Below, one piece after another: positions 25,227 to 33,613 of a DNA stretch of 64,000 bases. Source of the DNA: Candidatus Latescibacterota bacterium. GTDB taxonomy: Bacteria; JAAXHH01. The first letter of the stretch is position 1. Every line of letters starts with the position of its first letter. The position numbers were made by a program, and so were the translations under genes. Where the stretch lies: positions 2,191,330-2,255,329 of the forward strand of contig JAJEEG010000006.1 of assembly GCA_022821085.1 (NCBI GenBank). Direction: 5' to 3'. The notes under the pieces are model-generated. The model saw only the letters and a program-made list of their open reading frames with translations. It had not been told where the DNA came from and did not search any database.

Positions 25227-26729
25227 TTACTGCGGCCGTCCCCCTCCGCGCTGCGCGCGCATCTGGCGCATCTGCTGGATCAGGAACGTACGTTGCCTTT
25301 CTTCGTCTTCCGCGAAGCTCGGATCCTCCTCCACCTGCTTGTCATAGGCCGCCTTGATGTCCGGGTTCTGGAACATCCGCTTCTTCATCTGGGCCAGGTC
25401 CATGTTCATCATGCGACCACCGCCCATCCCGCCGGGTTGGCCGCCGGCACCTTCTCTCGCGCCGCCCGCGCCGCCCGCGCCCGCCATGCCGGGCCTGCCG
25501 GACCCGCCGGTTCCTTCCTGCACCGCCTGTCTGCCGCCGTCTTCACCACCCGATCCTCCGCGGCCGCCCATGGCGCCAGGGCCACCGCCCATGCCCGCCG
25601 GTCCACCCCCCATGCCTTCAGCGGCGGGCGGGATCTGTCCGGCGATGCGGACGGGCGCGCCGTTACGAAGTCCTTCCTGGCCCACGGTGATGATGGAGTC
25701 GCCGTCGGACAGACCCGACAGCACCTCCACGTAATCCCCTTCCGCGATGCCGATTTCAAGGAGCCGCTTTTCGGCCGTGCCGTCCTGGAACAGGAAGGCG
25801 TATGATCCCTCAGCCTCGGCTACCAGGGCCTTCTTCTCGACCTGCAGCACGTTCTCCTGGATCGCGATCACCAGGTTCACCGTGGTGAACATGCCCGGTC
25901 TCAACGTGACCATCCGGTCCCGGATTTCCACCGTGACCTTGACCGTGCCGCTCTCGGGATCCACGATGGGACTGATCAGGGAGACCCGGCCCGTGTGGGT
26001 CTGTTCAGATCCTTCCACGTTGATGCGCACCGACTGTCCCGGCCGGACCTGTCCGATGTCCTTCTCGGGCACGTGAATGCGGGCGAGCAGCGGATCGAGA
26101 TCCGCCGTCCGGAATACCACGTCATTCGCGTTCACCAGGTTGCCCACCTCGACCAACCGCTCCGTGATGATCCCGGAGAAAGGGCTTCGGATCGTGGCGT
26201 ATTCCAGTTGAAGCTTTGCAGACTCGTACTGGGTCGCGGCGGCCTCGTACTGGAACTTGGTCTGTTCGAATTCCTGGCTGCTGAGCAACTCCTGCTCCAC
26301 CAGTTCCTGGGACCGCTTGTAGTTCGATTCCAGGCTGTTCATGTTCACTTCCCGCTCCCTGAGCGTCAATTCCAGCGCGTCGGTGTCGAGCTGGGCCAGC
26401 GGCTGCCCCTCCGTCACCCGGTCGCCCTCCTCGACCAGGATCGACTTCACGAGCCCCTGCGTGCGCGAGACCACGTCCACGTGCCGCTCCGCCTCGAGCG
26501 ATGTGTAGGTCAGCAGCGTCGCGGCGATGTTGCCGCGGCCCACGGTCTTCACCTCGACCGGTATGGAAGCGCCGGTACGGGCCATGGCGCCCATGCCGGG
26601 CCGGCCGCCGCGCTGATTCTGCGCCGCGTCTTCCGACTCCTCCTCGCCGCCGCCGCAGGCGAGGACGCCCGCCACCGCCAGCACAACCGGCCAGTACGCC
26701 AGTTTACTTAACCCAAGCCGCTTGAACAT
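25227..26729 (-). CDS. RND periplasmic adaptor (membrane fusion) lipoprotein
   Basis: A 500-residue HlyD/AcrA-type adaptor. The N-terminus WPVVLAVAGVLACGGGEEES has a lipobox-like cysteine. It shows the lipoyl/biotinyl half motif VEEGDRVTEGQPLAQLD, a helical hairpin, then IRSPFSGIITERLVEVGNLV and the beta-barrel and membrane-proximal domains (RVSLISPIVDPESGTVKVTV, VQEGLRNG-like VGQEGLRNGAPV). Beyond residue 370 is an unusual Gly/Met/Arg-rich tail of about 80 residues (GGGPAGMGGGPGAMGGRGGS) followed by a charged helical end. The tail is not part of normal adaptors. It connects the two RND permeases to an outer-membrane channel encoded elsewhere. Confidence 0.92.
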   Translation of the reverse strand: MFKRLGLSKLAYWPVVLAVAGVLACGGGEEESEDAAQNQRGGRPGMGAMARTGASIPVEVKTVGRGNIAATLLTYTSLEAERHVDVVSRTQGLVKSILVEEGDRVTEGQPLAQLDTDALELTLREREVNMNSLESNYKRSQELVEQELLSSQEFEQTKFQYEAAATQYESAKLQLEYATIRSPFSGIITERLVEVGNLVNANDVVFRTADLDPLLARIHVPEKDIGQVRPGQSVRINVEGSEQTHTGRVSLISPIVDPESGTVKVTVEIRDRMVTLRPGMFTTVNLVIAIQENVLQVEKKALVAEAEGSYAFLFQDGTAEKRLLEIGIAEGDYVEVLSGLSDGDSIITVGQEGLRNGAPVRIAGQIPPAAEGMGGGPAGMGGGPGAMGGRGGSGGEDGGRQAVQEGTGGSGRPGMAGAGGAGGAREGAGGQPGGMGGGRMMNMDLAQMKKRMFQNPDIKAAYDKQVEEDPSFAEDEERQRTFLIQQMRQMRAQRGGGRPQ

Positions 26730-26825
26730 GAACCGCTCCTCCGATGATAGATCCTTCGCAATCCGGTTTCAAAGTATTCCCGGCCGCCCCGCGGGCTTTT
26801 TCTACCTGCTCCGCGGCCAGCCCCG

Positions 26826-27284
26826 CTACCTCCGACGGTATCCGCTCCGGAACCGTTCCTTGATCATCGTAAAAAACATCGTTTGCTGTTCCGGGGTAAG
26901 CACTTCTTTGTGCGCCACGATGTAGTCGAAGACGATGGCTTCCCGTTCCGCCTGGAGCGAATCCATCTGCGCCTTGACCCGGTCGACCTCCCCGCGGTCG
27001 GCGTCCGGCGCTATGAGCAAGTCGTACAACTGGTCCCGCTTTTCACGGTAACCATCCCGGTAGGGCGTAAGTTGTTCTCCGAGCTCGGTCCGCATCTGCC
27101 TGACCTGCTCCGCCTGGGATTCGGTGAGGCCGAGCCGTTCCGTGATGGGCATCCTTGCCTCTCGCCGGTTCTCCCGGTCGCGGCGCTCGTCGTCGCCCCA
27201 GCGGTGGTATGCGCGCGTCGCCAGCGAAGCCAGGTTGATGACCGTCAGCAGGACCACGCCCCATATGATCAGTTTCTTTTTCAT
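26826..27284 (-). CDS. Spy/CpxP-like periplasmic protein (LTxxQ family)
   Basis: 152 residues with an N-terminal hydrophobic helix (KLIIWGVVLLTVINLASLAT) and a helical, highly charged periplasmic part. TERLGLTESQAEQVRQMRTE and KEVLTPEQQTMFFTMIKERF contain the two LTxxQ-type motifs that define Spy/CpxP/CnrX-like sensors and chaperones. Between them lies a long helix with a heptad-like pattern. It sits between the anti-sigma factor and adaptor genes, so it is a good candidate for the periplasmic sensor of this sigma-factor-controlled operon. The ligand (metal, misfolded protein or other stress) is unknown. Confidence 0.8.
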   Translation of the reverse strand: MKKKLIIWGVVLLTVINLASLATRAYHRWGDDERRDRENRREARMPITERLGLTESQAEQVRQMRTELGEQLTPYRDGYREKRDQLYDLLIAPDADRGEVDRVKAQMDSLQAEREAIVFDYIVAHKEVLTPEQQTMFFTMIKERFRSGYRRR

Positions 27285-27299
27285 CTTCCGGATCTATCC

Positions 27300-27785
27300 T
27301 CAATCATCCGCGGTTTCGACCCAGTCCAGCAGCAGGAATTCCTGTTCCACCGGCTCGGACGAGATTACCTGCAGGTCATTGGTAAAAGAGTAAGCCACTA
27401 CGCCGGTTTGCACGGGTAACGGATCGACCCCCGCCGTATCTCCGTTGGATCCACTGCCGAGGTAGGCCCCGATCAGGATGCCCGCGGCCAGCGTAACGGC
27501 CATCAGCGCCGGACGGGCGAGCCAGGCGAGCCCTGTTCCCACCGTTGGCCCAGGTTCGATGACGCCCTCGCCCCGAAGCGCCGCCTCGAAACGCGTACGC
27601 AACCGCAGGGTGGGTCCGGTCACGTTCAGCAGGGCATCCGAATTCCAGGCCTGCCGAAGCGCGTCGACCCGCTCGCGGCATCGCGGGCAGGTACGCAGGT
27701 GCTCCTCGCACCGGACCCGTTCTTCCTGAGGAAGATCTCCGTCGATATAGTGGATGATCCGGTCTTCGAAGTGACGATGATTCAT
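27300..27785 (-). CDS. Anti-sigma factor with zinc-finger (zf-HC2) domain
   Basis: The ORF track extends to 27929, but the conserved zinc-finger domain begins at the ATG at 27785: MNHRHFEDRIIHYIDGDLPQ followed by VRCEEHLRTCPRCRERVDAL, giving the H/C-x3-C-x2-C set of zf-HC2 anti-sigma factors. This gives a 161-residue protein. A central TM helix (PALMAVTLAAGILIGAYLGS) separates the cytoplasmic zinc finger from a short periplasmic tail (VDPLPVQTGVVAYSFTNDLQ). No strong ribosome-binding site separates the possible starts. It directly follows the ECF sigma gene and should bind that sigma factor at the membrane. Confidence 0.85.
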   Translation of the reverse strand: MNHRHFEDRIIHYIDGDLPQEERVRCEEHLRTCPRCRERVDALRQAWNSDALLNVTGPTLRLRTRFEAALRGEGVIEPGPTVGTGLAWLARPALMAVTLAAGILIGAYLGSGSNGDTAGVDPLPVQTGVVAYSFTNDLQVISSEPVEQEFLLLDWVETADD

Positions 27786-27957
27786 AATGGTCGTCCGGTA
27801 GTTGATGGTCTTGCGGGTCCGTGGGACGGTACGGTCGCTGACCTGACTGTCCCCATCTGTACGCTTAGACAACCCGCTTGCCCGATCCATTCGTTTTTTG
27901 TGCAACTCGATGGGGCTGGACCGGCCCACGGATATACAGCGGGACCGCGCGAACGAA

Positions 27958-28548
27958 TCACAAATCGTCCAGGTGCGGCCGCAGGCGCCTGGCGAGATTG
28001 GTCTTGGCCCGGTGCAGCAGGGACTCTACCGCGGAAGGCGTGCAGTCCATGGCTTCGGCGATGGCCTTGTAGGACATGCGCTCGAAATGGGAGAGGATCA
28101 GGGCCGTGCGCTGTCGCTCGGGGAGCGCGTCGATGGCCTTCCCGACGATGCGCTCCCGGTCCGTCTGCTGTAGCTCGTCTTCGACACCGCCGCTCCGTTC
28201 TCCGGGCTTTGTCGTCTCGTCGACGCCCTCGTTCCAGAAATCCAGGGCCAGCCACTGCAGCCGTCGTTTTCGGCGCCGGACGTTGAGACACTGGTTCACC
28301 GCGATGCGGTAAAGCCATGTGCCCGGATCGGCGTCACCCCGGAACCGGTCGTACGCCTGCATGGCCCGGACGAAGACGTCCTGGGTGATGTCCTCCGCCT
28401 CCTGAGGGTGTCCAGTGAGCCGGAAGCAGGTCTGGTAGATGCGCCCGTGCCACGCGTCGAAGAGCCTTCGAAAGACCTCCTGCCGGTCATCCGGCGCATC
28501 GTCCCGGTCCGGTCCGGATCGTTGGGTTTCGGCCACGGTCAACGGCAC
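27958..28548 (-). CDS. ECF-family RNA polymerase sigma factor
   Basis: A 196-residue sigma-70-family ECF protein. Region 2 is visible in ARIYQT-like HGRIYQTCFRLTGHPQEAED and ITQDVFVRAMQAYDRFRGDA followed by TWLYRIAVNQCLNVRR. Region 4 shows ALPERQRTALILSHFERMSY and AIAEAMDCTPSAVESLLHRAKTNL. It begins the operon sigma, anti-sigma, Spy-like, adaptor, secreted protein, RND, RND, and probably autoregulates it. The annotated GTG start has GAAAGG almost touching it; the in-frame TTG at 28542 or GTG at 28536 gives better spacing. Confidence 0.93.
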   Translation of the reverse strand: MPLTVAETQRSGPDRDDAPDDRQEVFRRLFDAWHGRIYQTCFRLTGHPQEAEDITQDVFVRAMQAYDRFRGDADPGTWLYRIAVNQCLNVRRRKRRLQWLALDFWNEGVDETTKPGERSGGVEDELQQTDRERIVGKAIDALPERQRTALILSHFERMSYKAIAEAMDCTPSAVESLLHRAKTNLARRLRPHLDDL

Positions 28549-28820
28549 CTTTCAGTCAACGCGGCGGATCATGCATGACGCGGGCGCCGCCAACAATAAC
28601 AACGGGTACATTTATAGGGAACCGCGAACCATCTTACCCTTGCGCGAGGTCCGAACGGTCACTATAATAAGACCGGCCAAAAGCGCAGTTTATTCCCATA
28701 ATGTCGAACCCGGTTCCATCCAGAATATACCGCTGAAGCGCCGATTCCTTGTCAATATGTTGACGCGTCCGGACGCGTACTACGCACATAGCCCCTGCCA
28801 AAGGCGATAGGGAGGTTGCC

Positions 28821-29792
28821 ATGTCACCCATTTCCGACGAACAGATGGCCTTTTTCGAAGACCAGGGTTACCTGATGGTGCGGGGCCTGCTGGACCAGGA
28901 GGAAGTGCTCGATCCCGTGATCGAAGAATACGGTACCGTGCTCGATCAACTGGCGGAAGAACTCTTCCTGGCCGGCAACATAGCATCCAGGTACGAAGAC
29001 CTCCCTTTCGGCGAGCGCATCACGAAAATCTGGGGGGAAAGCGGCGTGGTCCACGCCCAGTATTTCGATTTCACCCTGCCCCAGGGGAATATCAAGGAAG
29101 ACACGCCCTTCTGGTGCGGTCCCGCGGTGTTCAACGTCCTGACCAACCCCCGGCTGCTCGACGCCGTGGAGGCTTTCATCGGTCCGGAAATCTACTCCAA
29201 CCCGGTCCAGCACGTGCGCATCAAAGCGCCTGAACATCTGACACCCATCAACCCCAACACGGGACGCATCCAGCTGGGCATCTCTCCATGGCACCAGGAC
29301 AACGGGGTCGTCACGAAGGAGGCCGACGACACCGACATGCTGACGGTCTGGTTCTCATTGAAAGAGGCGACGGTCGAACAGGGATGCCTGACCGTCATCC
29401 CCAAAAGCCACCGCGAGGGCCTGCTTCACCACTGCCCCGATATCTGGGGCCTCGAAATCCCCGAGAAAGTGAAGGACCGGTCCGCCGCCGTTCCCCAGCC
29501 GACAAAGCCCGGCGACGTCCTCTTCCTGCACAAGCACACCTGCCACTCGTCGCTGCCCAACAAGAGCAACGAGATCCGGTGGAGCTACGACCTGCGCTAC
29601 AACCCGATCGGCCAGGCCTCCGGGCGGGGCGCTTTCCCGGGATTCGTGGCCCGCAGCCACGCCAATCCGGAACGGGTCCTGACCGATCCCGTCGCCTGGA
29701 ACCAGATGTGGCTGGATGCCAGGGACGCCCTCGCCGGCCTGCCCAACCCGTCCTTCAACCGGTGGAGCCGGGACCACGAGCTCTGCGCGTAG
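28821..29792 (+). CDS. Phytanoyl-CoA dioxygenase (PhyH) family oxygenase
   Basis: A 323-residue Fe(II)/2-oxoglutarate oxygenase. The opening ISDEQMAFFEDQGYLMVRGL is typical, the iron-binding H-x-D is in ISPWHQDNGVV, and the second His is in FLHKHTCHSSLPNKSNEIRW with the downstream Arg for 2-oxoglutarate. An FNRWSRDH stretch ends the protein. GGGAGG lies upstream of the ATG. It is a different subgroup from the gene at 4.2 kb. The last 28 bases, including the stop codon, are duplicated in tandem. The substrate is unknown. Confidence 0.88.
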   Translation: MSPISDEQMAFFEDQGYLMVRGLLDQEEVLDPVIEEYGTVLDQLAEELFLAGNIASRYEDLPFGERITKIWGESGVVHAQYFDFTLPQGNIKEDTPFWCGPAVFNVLTNPRLLDAVEAFIGPEIYSNPVQHVRIKAPEHLTPINPNTGRIQLGISPWHQDNGVVTKEADDTDMLTVWFSLKEATVEQGCLTVIPKSHREGLLHHCPDIWGLEIPEKVKDRSAAVPQPTKPGDVLFLHKHTCHSSLPNKSNEIRWSYDLRYNPIGQASGRGAFPGFVARSHANPERVLTDPVAWNQMWLDARDALAGLPNPSFNRWSRDHELCA

Positions 29793-29820
29793 GAGCCGGG
29801 ACCACGAGCTCTGCGCGTAG
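29765..29820 (+). repeat. 28-base tandem duplication spanning the PhyH stop codon
   Basis: GAGCCGGGACCACGAGCTCT starts a 28-base unit at 29765-29792 ending in the gene's TAG stop. An exact copy follows at 29793-29820 and also ends in TAG. The second copy is beyond the gene. If the first stop were read through, translation would proceed into a duplicated tail and stop again. Confidence 0.95.
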
Positions 29821-29842
29821 GGGCGGCGCGGCCCGCGGCCGG

Positions 29843-30697
29843 TTACTCGAATTGAACGCCCGCCTTTGCGGCGGTCTCCTCCAGGAACCGCCTGACCTCC
29901 TCCACCTGTCCGTAGTCGGCCAGGTGCTCTACGACCACGCACGTCCACTCCGGCAGGGATGCCGTACGGCGCAGCAGGCGCTCGTAGTCCAGTTCGCCCT
30001 GTCCGGCGGGCCGTTCCTCGAGGTGCACGATGAGCGGCACATCGCGGGCGGCCGCGTCCTTGGCGTGGACGTTCACGATGCGGTTTCCGAGCCGGTCGAA
30101 GGCCTCGTCCACGAAAGCGCCGGAATCGAACAGGGACAGAGGATCCAGGATGTTGGCCGGATCGAAGTTGATGCCGACGCCGGGCTGGCCGACTTCCGCT
30201 AACATGGCCTCCGTCCGGACCGGAGTGGACAGGATCGTCATCAGCGACATTTCCGGTGCGATGGATACGCCGTGGTCCGCGGCGAAGGGCGCGACTTCCT
30301 TCAGTGCTGCGACGAGGCGCGCCAGCGCTTCGTCGCCGTGGTTCTCCGGGTGGGGATACCAGGCATTCGCCGGGTGCATGCCGCCGGCCTCCGTGAGTAA
30401 CACACGGCAGCCGAGGGCCGCGGCCAGGGGCACGCGGTCGCGCAGGACCTGGAGATGGGCAGCGGAATCACCCCGGTCCGGACGGACGAGCGGGGTGCCC
30501 ACGCTCCAGACCTGCCCGATGGATACGCCTTCCCCCTCGAGGATCTCGCGGACCGCGCGGCAGGCGTTCGCATCGACCGGCACCGCCGGTTCCAGGTCCA
30601 CGCCCACGACGGAGAAACCCAGCTCGCCGACCCAGGTTGCGGTCCCCTTCGTGATCCGGTCGAGGGGCGGGACGAAACTATCCAGGCAGAGTCTCAT
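29843..30697 (-). CDS. Sugar phosphate isomerase/epimerase (AP-endonuclease-2 TIM barrel)
   Basis: A 284-residue TIM-barrel protein of the xylose-isomerase-like/IolE family. Typical strands end in metal ligands: HVKDAA-type NVHAKDAAARD, VSIAPEMSLM (Glu), VGINFDPANIL (Asp), and the C-terminal VVEHLADYGQVEEVRRFLEE (Glu). It probably isomerises or epimerises a keto sugar or cyclitol derivative in the cytoplasm. Convergent with the PhyH gene. Beyond the superfamily the substrate cannot be read from sequence. Confidence 0.85.
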   Translation of the reverse strand: MRLCLDSFVPPLDRITKGTATWVGELGFSVVGVDLEPAVPVDANACRAVREILEGEGVSIGQVWSVGTPLVRPDRGDSAAHLQVLRDRVPLAAALGCRVLLTEAGGMHPANAWYPHPENHGDEALARLVAALKEVAPFAADHGVSIAPEMSLMTILSTPVRTEAMLAEVGQPGVGINFDPANILDPLSLFDSGAFVDEAFDRLGNRIVNVHAKDAAARDVPLIVHLEERPAGQGELDYERLLRRTASLPEWTCVVVEHLADYGQVEEVRRFLEETAAKAGVQFE

Positions 30698-30775
30698 GAG
30701 GGATGCGAATTGATGAATTAACTCCCGTTGTTTAAGTCAGTTACGCGAACGACCGGGCACTGGCTCGTGAAGGAA

Positions 30776-30805
30776 TTGACACTTTCGCGTGTAATTTCAT
30801 AATAT
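30776..30805 (+). promoter_or_regulatory. Predicted sigma-70 promoter upstream of methyltransferase gene
   Basis: A perfect TTGACA at 30776-30781, an 18-base spacer and TAATAT at 30800-30805 lie in an AT-rich stretch about 85 bases before the TTG start at 30889. Confidence 0.5.
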
Positions 30806-30888
30806 AGGTATGTTGAATATAGGCAATTATATAACGATACCGCGCTGAAGCGCAGACGCGCGCACGCGCCCGGAAAGGAAGCAGGCTA

Positions 30889-31521
30889 TTGAGCAGCAAG
30901 GAGTTCTTTGATCGCGTCGCCCGGGACTGGGACGAAATGCGCGAAGGGTATTACTCCGACGACGTCCGGGTAAGCGCCCTGGCGGCCGCCGCGGTCGAAG
31001 CGGGCAAAGTCGCCGCCGACATCGGCGCCGGCACGGGGTTTATCACGCAGGGATTGATCGAGGAAGGACTGCAGGTGATTGCCGTCGACCAGTCCGAGGT
31101 CATCCTGGACGAAATGAAGACGAAGTTCGCCCGGCACCCGGCGATCGACTATCGCGTCGGCCACGCCCAGGACATACCCATTCCCGGTGATACGGTCGAC
31201 TACGCCTTCGCCAACATGTGCCTCCATCACGTTGAATCGCCGCCGGACGCCATCCGGGAAATGGCAAGAATCCTGAAGCCGGGAGGTACACTGGTGATCA
31301 CGGACGCGGACGAGCACGAGTTCGAGTTCCTGCGCGAAGAGCACCACGACCGCTGGCTCGGATTCAAGCGATCCGATATCGGGACCTGGTTCGAAGCCGC
31401 GGGACTGCAAGACGTCCGCGTGGACGACGCCGGCACCTGCTGCGAAGTGCAGTCGTTCTGCTGTGAGGATTTCGCCCGCATCGGTATATTCCTGGCCACG
31501 GGTCAGAAACCCGCGGCGTAA
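30889..31521 (+). CDS. Class I SAM-dependent methyltransferase
   Basis: A 210-residue protein of the UbiE/COQ5-like group. Motif I is VAADIGAGTGFITQGLIEEG; motif II region is DYAFANMCLHHVESPPDAIR, and motif III is ILKPGGTLVITDADEHEFEF. Start is TTG with GGAAAGGA upstream. The C-terminus carries Cys residues (AGTCCEVQSFCCEDF) reminiscent of arsenite or thiol methyltransferases, but the canonical ArsM cysteine set cannot be confirmed. Substrate unknown. Confidence 0.85.
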   Translation: MSSKEFFDRVARDWDEMREGYYSDDVRVSALAAAAVEAGKVAADIGAGTGFITQGLIEEGLQVIAVDQSEVILDEMKTKFARHPAIDYRVGHAQDIPIPGDTVDYAFANMCLHHVESPPDAIREMARILKPGGTLVITDADEHEFEFLREEHHDRWLGFKRSDIGTWFEAAGLQDVRVDDAGTCCEVQSFCCEDFARIGIFLATGQKPAA

Positions 31522-31582
31522 CCGACGCCACACAGCGCATTCGTCGCCACTCACTGTCACACGTTTGACCGTATCGACTTTT

Positions 31583-33433
31583 ATGCATCCCGACACCGAA
31601 CACATCCACGTCGCCATCTGTACCGACCACAAGGCGCTTTCACGGACCGTCGCGGGGGAGATTGCAGCGTACGCGCAGGCGCGCGCGCAGGCGGGCAAGA
31701 TGGCTGTGCTGGGCCTCTGCACGGGTTCCACGCCCATCGACGTGTACGGGGAACTGATCGCGCTTCACCGCAGCGGCGTCAGTTTCGAGAACATCGTCAC
31801 CTTCAACCTCGACGAGTACTACCCCATGTCGCGGCAGTCGGCCCAGAGCTACCACCGCTACATGCACGAGTATCTCTTCGACCACGTCGACATACCCGCG
31901 GACCAGGTCCACATCCCCCTGGGCGACCTGGCCCCGGAGGAGATTGAGGATCACTGCGCCTGGTACGAGGAACGGATCCGGTCGGTGGGCGGCATAGGGA
32001 TCCAGCTCCTGGGCATCGGACGCACCGGCCACATCGGATTCAACGAGCCGGGCTCCCTGCCGAACACCCGCACCCGGCTGATCCGGCTGGACGAGAGCAC
32101 GCGCAAGGACGCCGCTTCCGATTTCTTCGGCGAGGACAACGTGCCCATCGAGGCGGTGACCATGGGCGTGGGGACCATCCTCGACGCGGAACGCATCATC
32201 CTCATGGCCACGGGCGAGCACAAGGCGCCCATCATCCGCCAGGCGGTGGAGGGCGAGGTCAGTCCCCTCGTGGCGGCCAGCTACCTCCAGAACCACCCGA
32301 ACGCGACGGTCTTCATCGATCCGCCCGCGTCCAGCGAGCTGACCCGGGTAAAGCGGCCCTGGCTGAACAACCACGCGGTGGAATGGACCGACCAGCTCTC
32401 GCAACGGGCCGTGCTCTGGCTGTGCGAACAGGTGGAAAAACCGGTGCTGCACCTGCAGCGAAGGGACTACAATGCCGGCGACCTCTACTCCCTGGTCGAT
32501 ACCGTCCCTTCGGTCGACGAACTCAACCGGAAGACCTTCGACGCGGTCCGCGCCAAGATCTACGGCCGCGAGGACTTCTTTTCCAACAAGCGGTGCATCT
32601 GCTTCTCGCCGCACCCGGACGACGACGTCATCTCCATGGGCGGCACGCTGTACCGCCTGTCCGGCGCAGGGAACGACATCACCATCGCCTACATGACCAG
32701 CGGCAATATCGCCGTCTTCGACGAGGACGTGAAACGGCTCATCGATTTCATCGGCCTGACCTTCCGGGACCTGGGATGCGCCCACGCGAAGTTCGACGGC
32801 ATCGTGGACAAGGTGCGGTCCTTCATCGAGACGAAACAGGCCGGCCAGGTGGACATCCCCGAAGTCCAGGTCATCAAGACCAACATCCGCCGGTCCGAAG
32901 CCATCGCGGCGGCTTCGACGCTCGACATCCCGCCGGAAAAGACCCGGTTCCTGGACCTGCCCTTCTACAAGACCGGCCAGGTGAAGAAGCTTCCCATCGG
33001 CGAAGAAGACGTAGGGATCGTCCTCGAACTGCTCAACGACATCCGCCCCGAAGTCGTCTTCGTCGCCGGAGACCTGTCCGATCCCCATGGCACCCATCGC
33101 ATGTGCAAGGAGGTCATCGACCAGGCCCTCGCCGTCTACGACCGGACGGACCCGGACGTGTGGCTCTACCGGGGCGCCTGGCAGGAGTGGGAAGTGGACG
33201 AGGCGGACGTGTTCATTCCCCTTTCCTACGAAGACCTCCAGCGCAAGATCCAGGCCATCTTCCGGCACGAATCCCAGAAGGACACCGCCATGTTCCCCGG
33301 TGCCTACGACGACCGGGAATTCTGGGAGCGTGTGCAGGACCGCAACACCCACACGGCCCGGCGTCTCGACAAACTGGGCTTCCCCCAGTACTACGCCATG
33401 GAAGCCTTCGTCCTCGAGCGCGGCGGGGGTTGA
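31583..33433 (+). CDS. NagB-type glucosamine-6-phosphate deaminase fused to a PIG-L/LmbE deacetylase
   Basis: The start is set at the ATG at 31583 (MHPDTEHIHVAI); the track begins 40 codons earlier in unlikely sequence. The 616-residue protein has an N-terminal NagB/SugarP-isomerase domain with LGLCTGSTPIDVYGELI, VTFNLDEYYPMSRQSAQSYH and LGIGRTGHIGFNEPGS. A C-terminal PIG-L domain follows from about residue 335, with the metal motif CFSPHPDDDVISMGG and VVFVAGDLSDPHGTHRMC. NagB converts glucosamine-6-phosphate to fructose-6-phosphate; PIG-L domains deacetylate N-acetylglucosamine conjugates. The fusion is also known in Bacteroidetes-type NagB proteins. It suggests coupled deacetylation and deamination of amino sugars. 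Confidence 0.87.
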   Translation: MHPDTEHIHVAICTDHKALSRTVAGEIAAYAQARAQAGKMAVLGLCTGSTPIDVYGELIALHRSGVSFENIVTFNLDEYYPMSRQSAQSYHRYMHEYLFDHVDIPADQVHIPLGDLAPEEIEDHCAWYEERIRSVGGIGIQLLGIGRTGHIGFNEPGSLPNTRTRLIRLDESTRKDAASDFFGEDNVPIEAVTMGVGTILDAERIILMATGEHKAPIIRQAVEGEVSPLVAASYLQNHPNATVFIDPPASSELTRVKRPWLNNHAVEWTDQLSQRAVLWLCEQVEKPVLHLQRRDYNAGDLYSLVDTVPSVDELNRKTFDAVRAKIYGREDFFSNKRCICFSPHPDDDVISMGGTLYRLSGAGNDITIAYMTSGNIAVFDEDVKRLIDFIGLTFRDLGCAHAKFDGIVDKVRSFIETKQAGQVDIPEVQVIKTNIRRSEAIAAASTLDIPPEKTRFLDLPFYKTGQVKKLPIGEEDVGIVLELLNDIRPEVVFVAGDLSDPHGTHRMCKEVIDQALAVYDRTDPDVWLYRGAWQEWEVDEADVFIPLSYEDLQRKIQAIFRHESQKDTAMFPGAYDDREFWERVQDRNTHTARRLDKLGFPQYYAMEAFVLERGGG

Positions 33434-33613
33434 GCGTAGTAACAAGTCATCCCAGATGTGTTCGGATGGCTTGGCGAGAACTCCAGAGCCTGATATAAGA
33501 AACCAAATAGCATCTGCTGGACCATGGTAGATTTTGGGCGGAGGTGGCGTGTTTAAACTTTGGAACCCCACTGGAATCAGGAACCGACGCTATTTGCAGC
33601 TTGAGGCCGGACG

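Noticed and set aside
31640-33571. 643-residue minus-strand ORF
   Set aside because: Mirror of the NagB/PIG-L gene, which has intact catalytic motifs.
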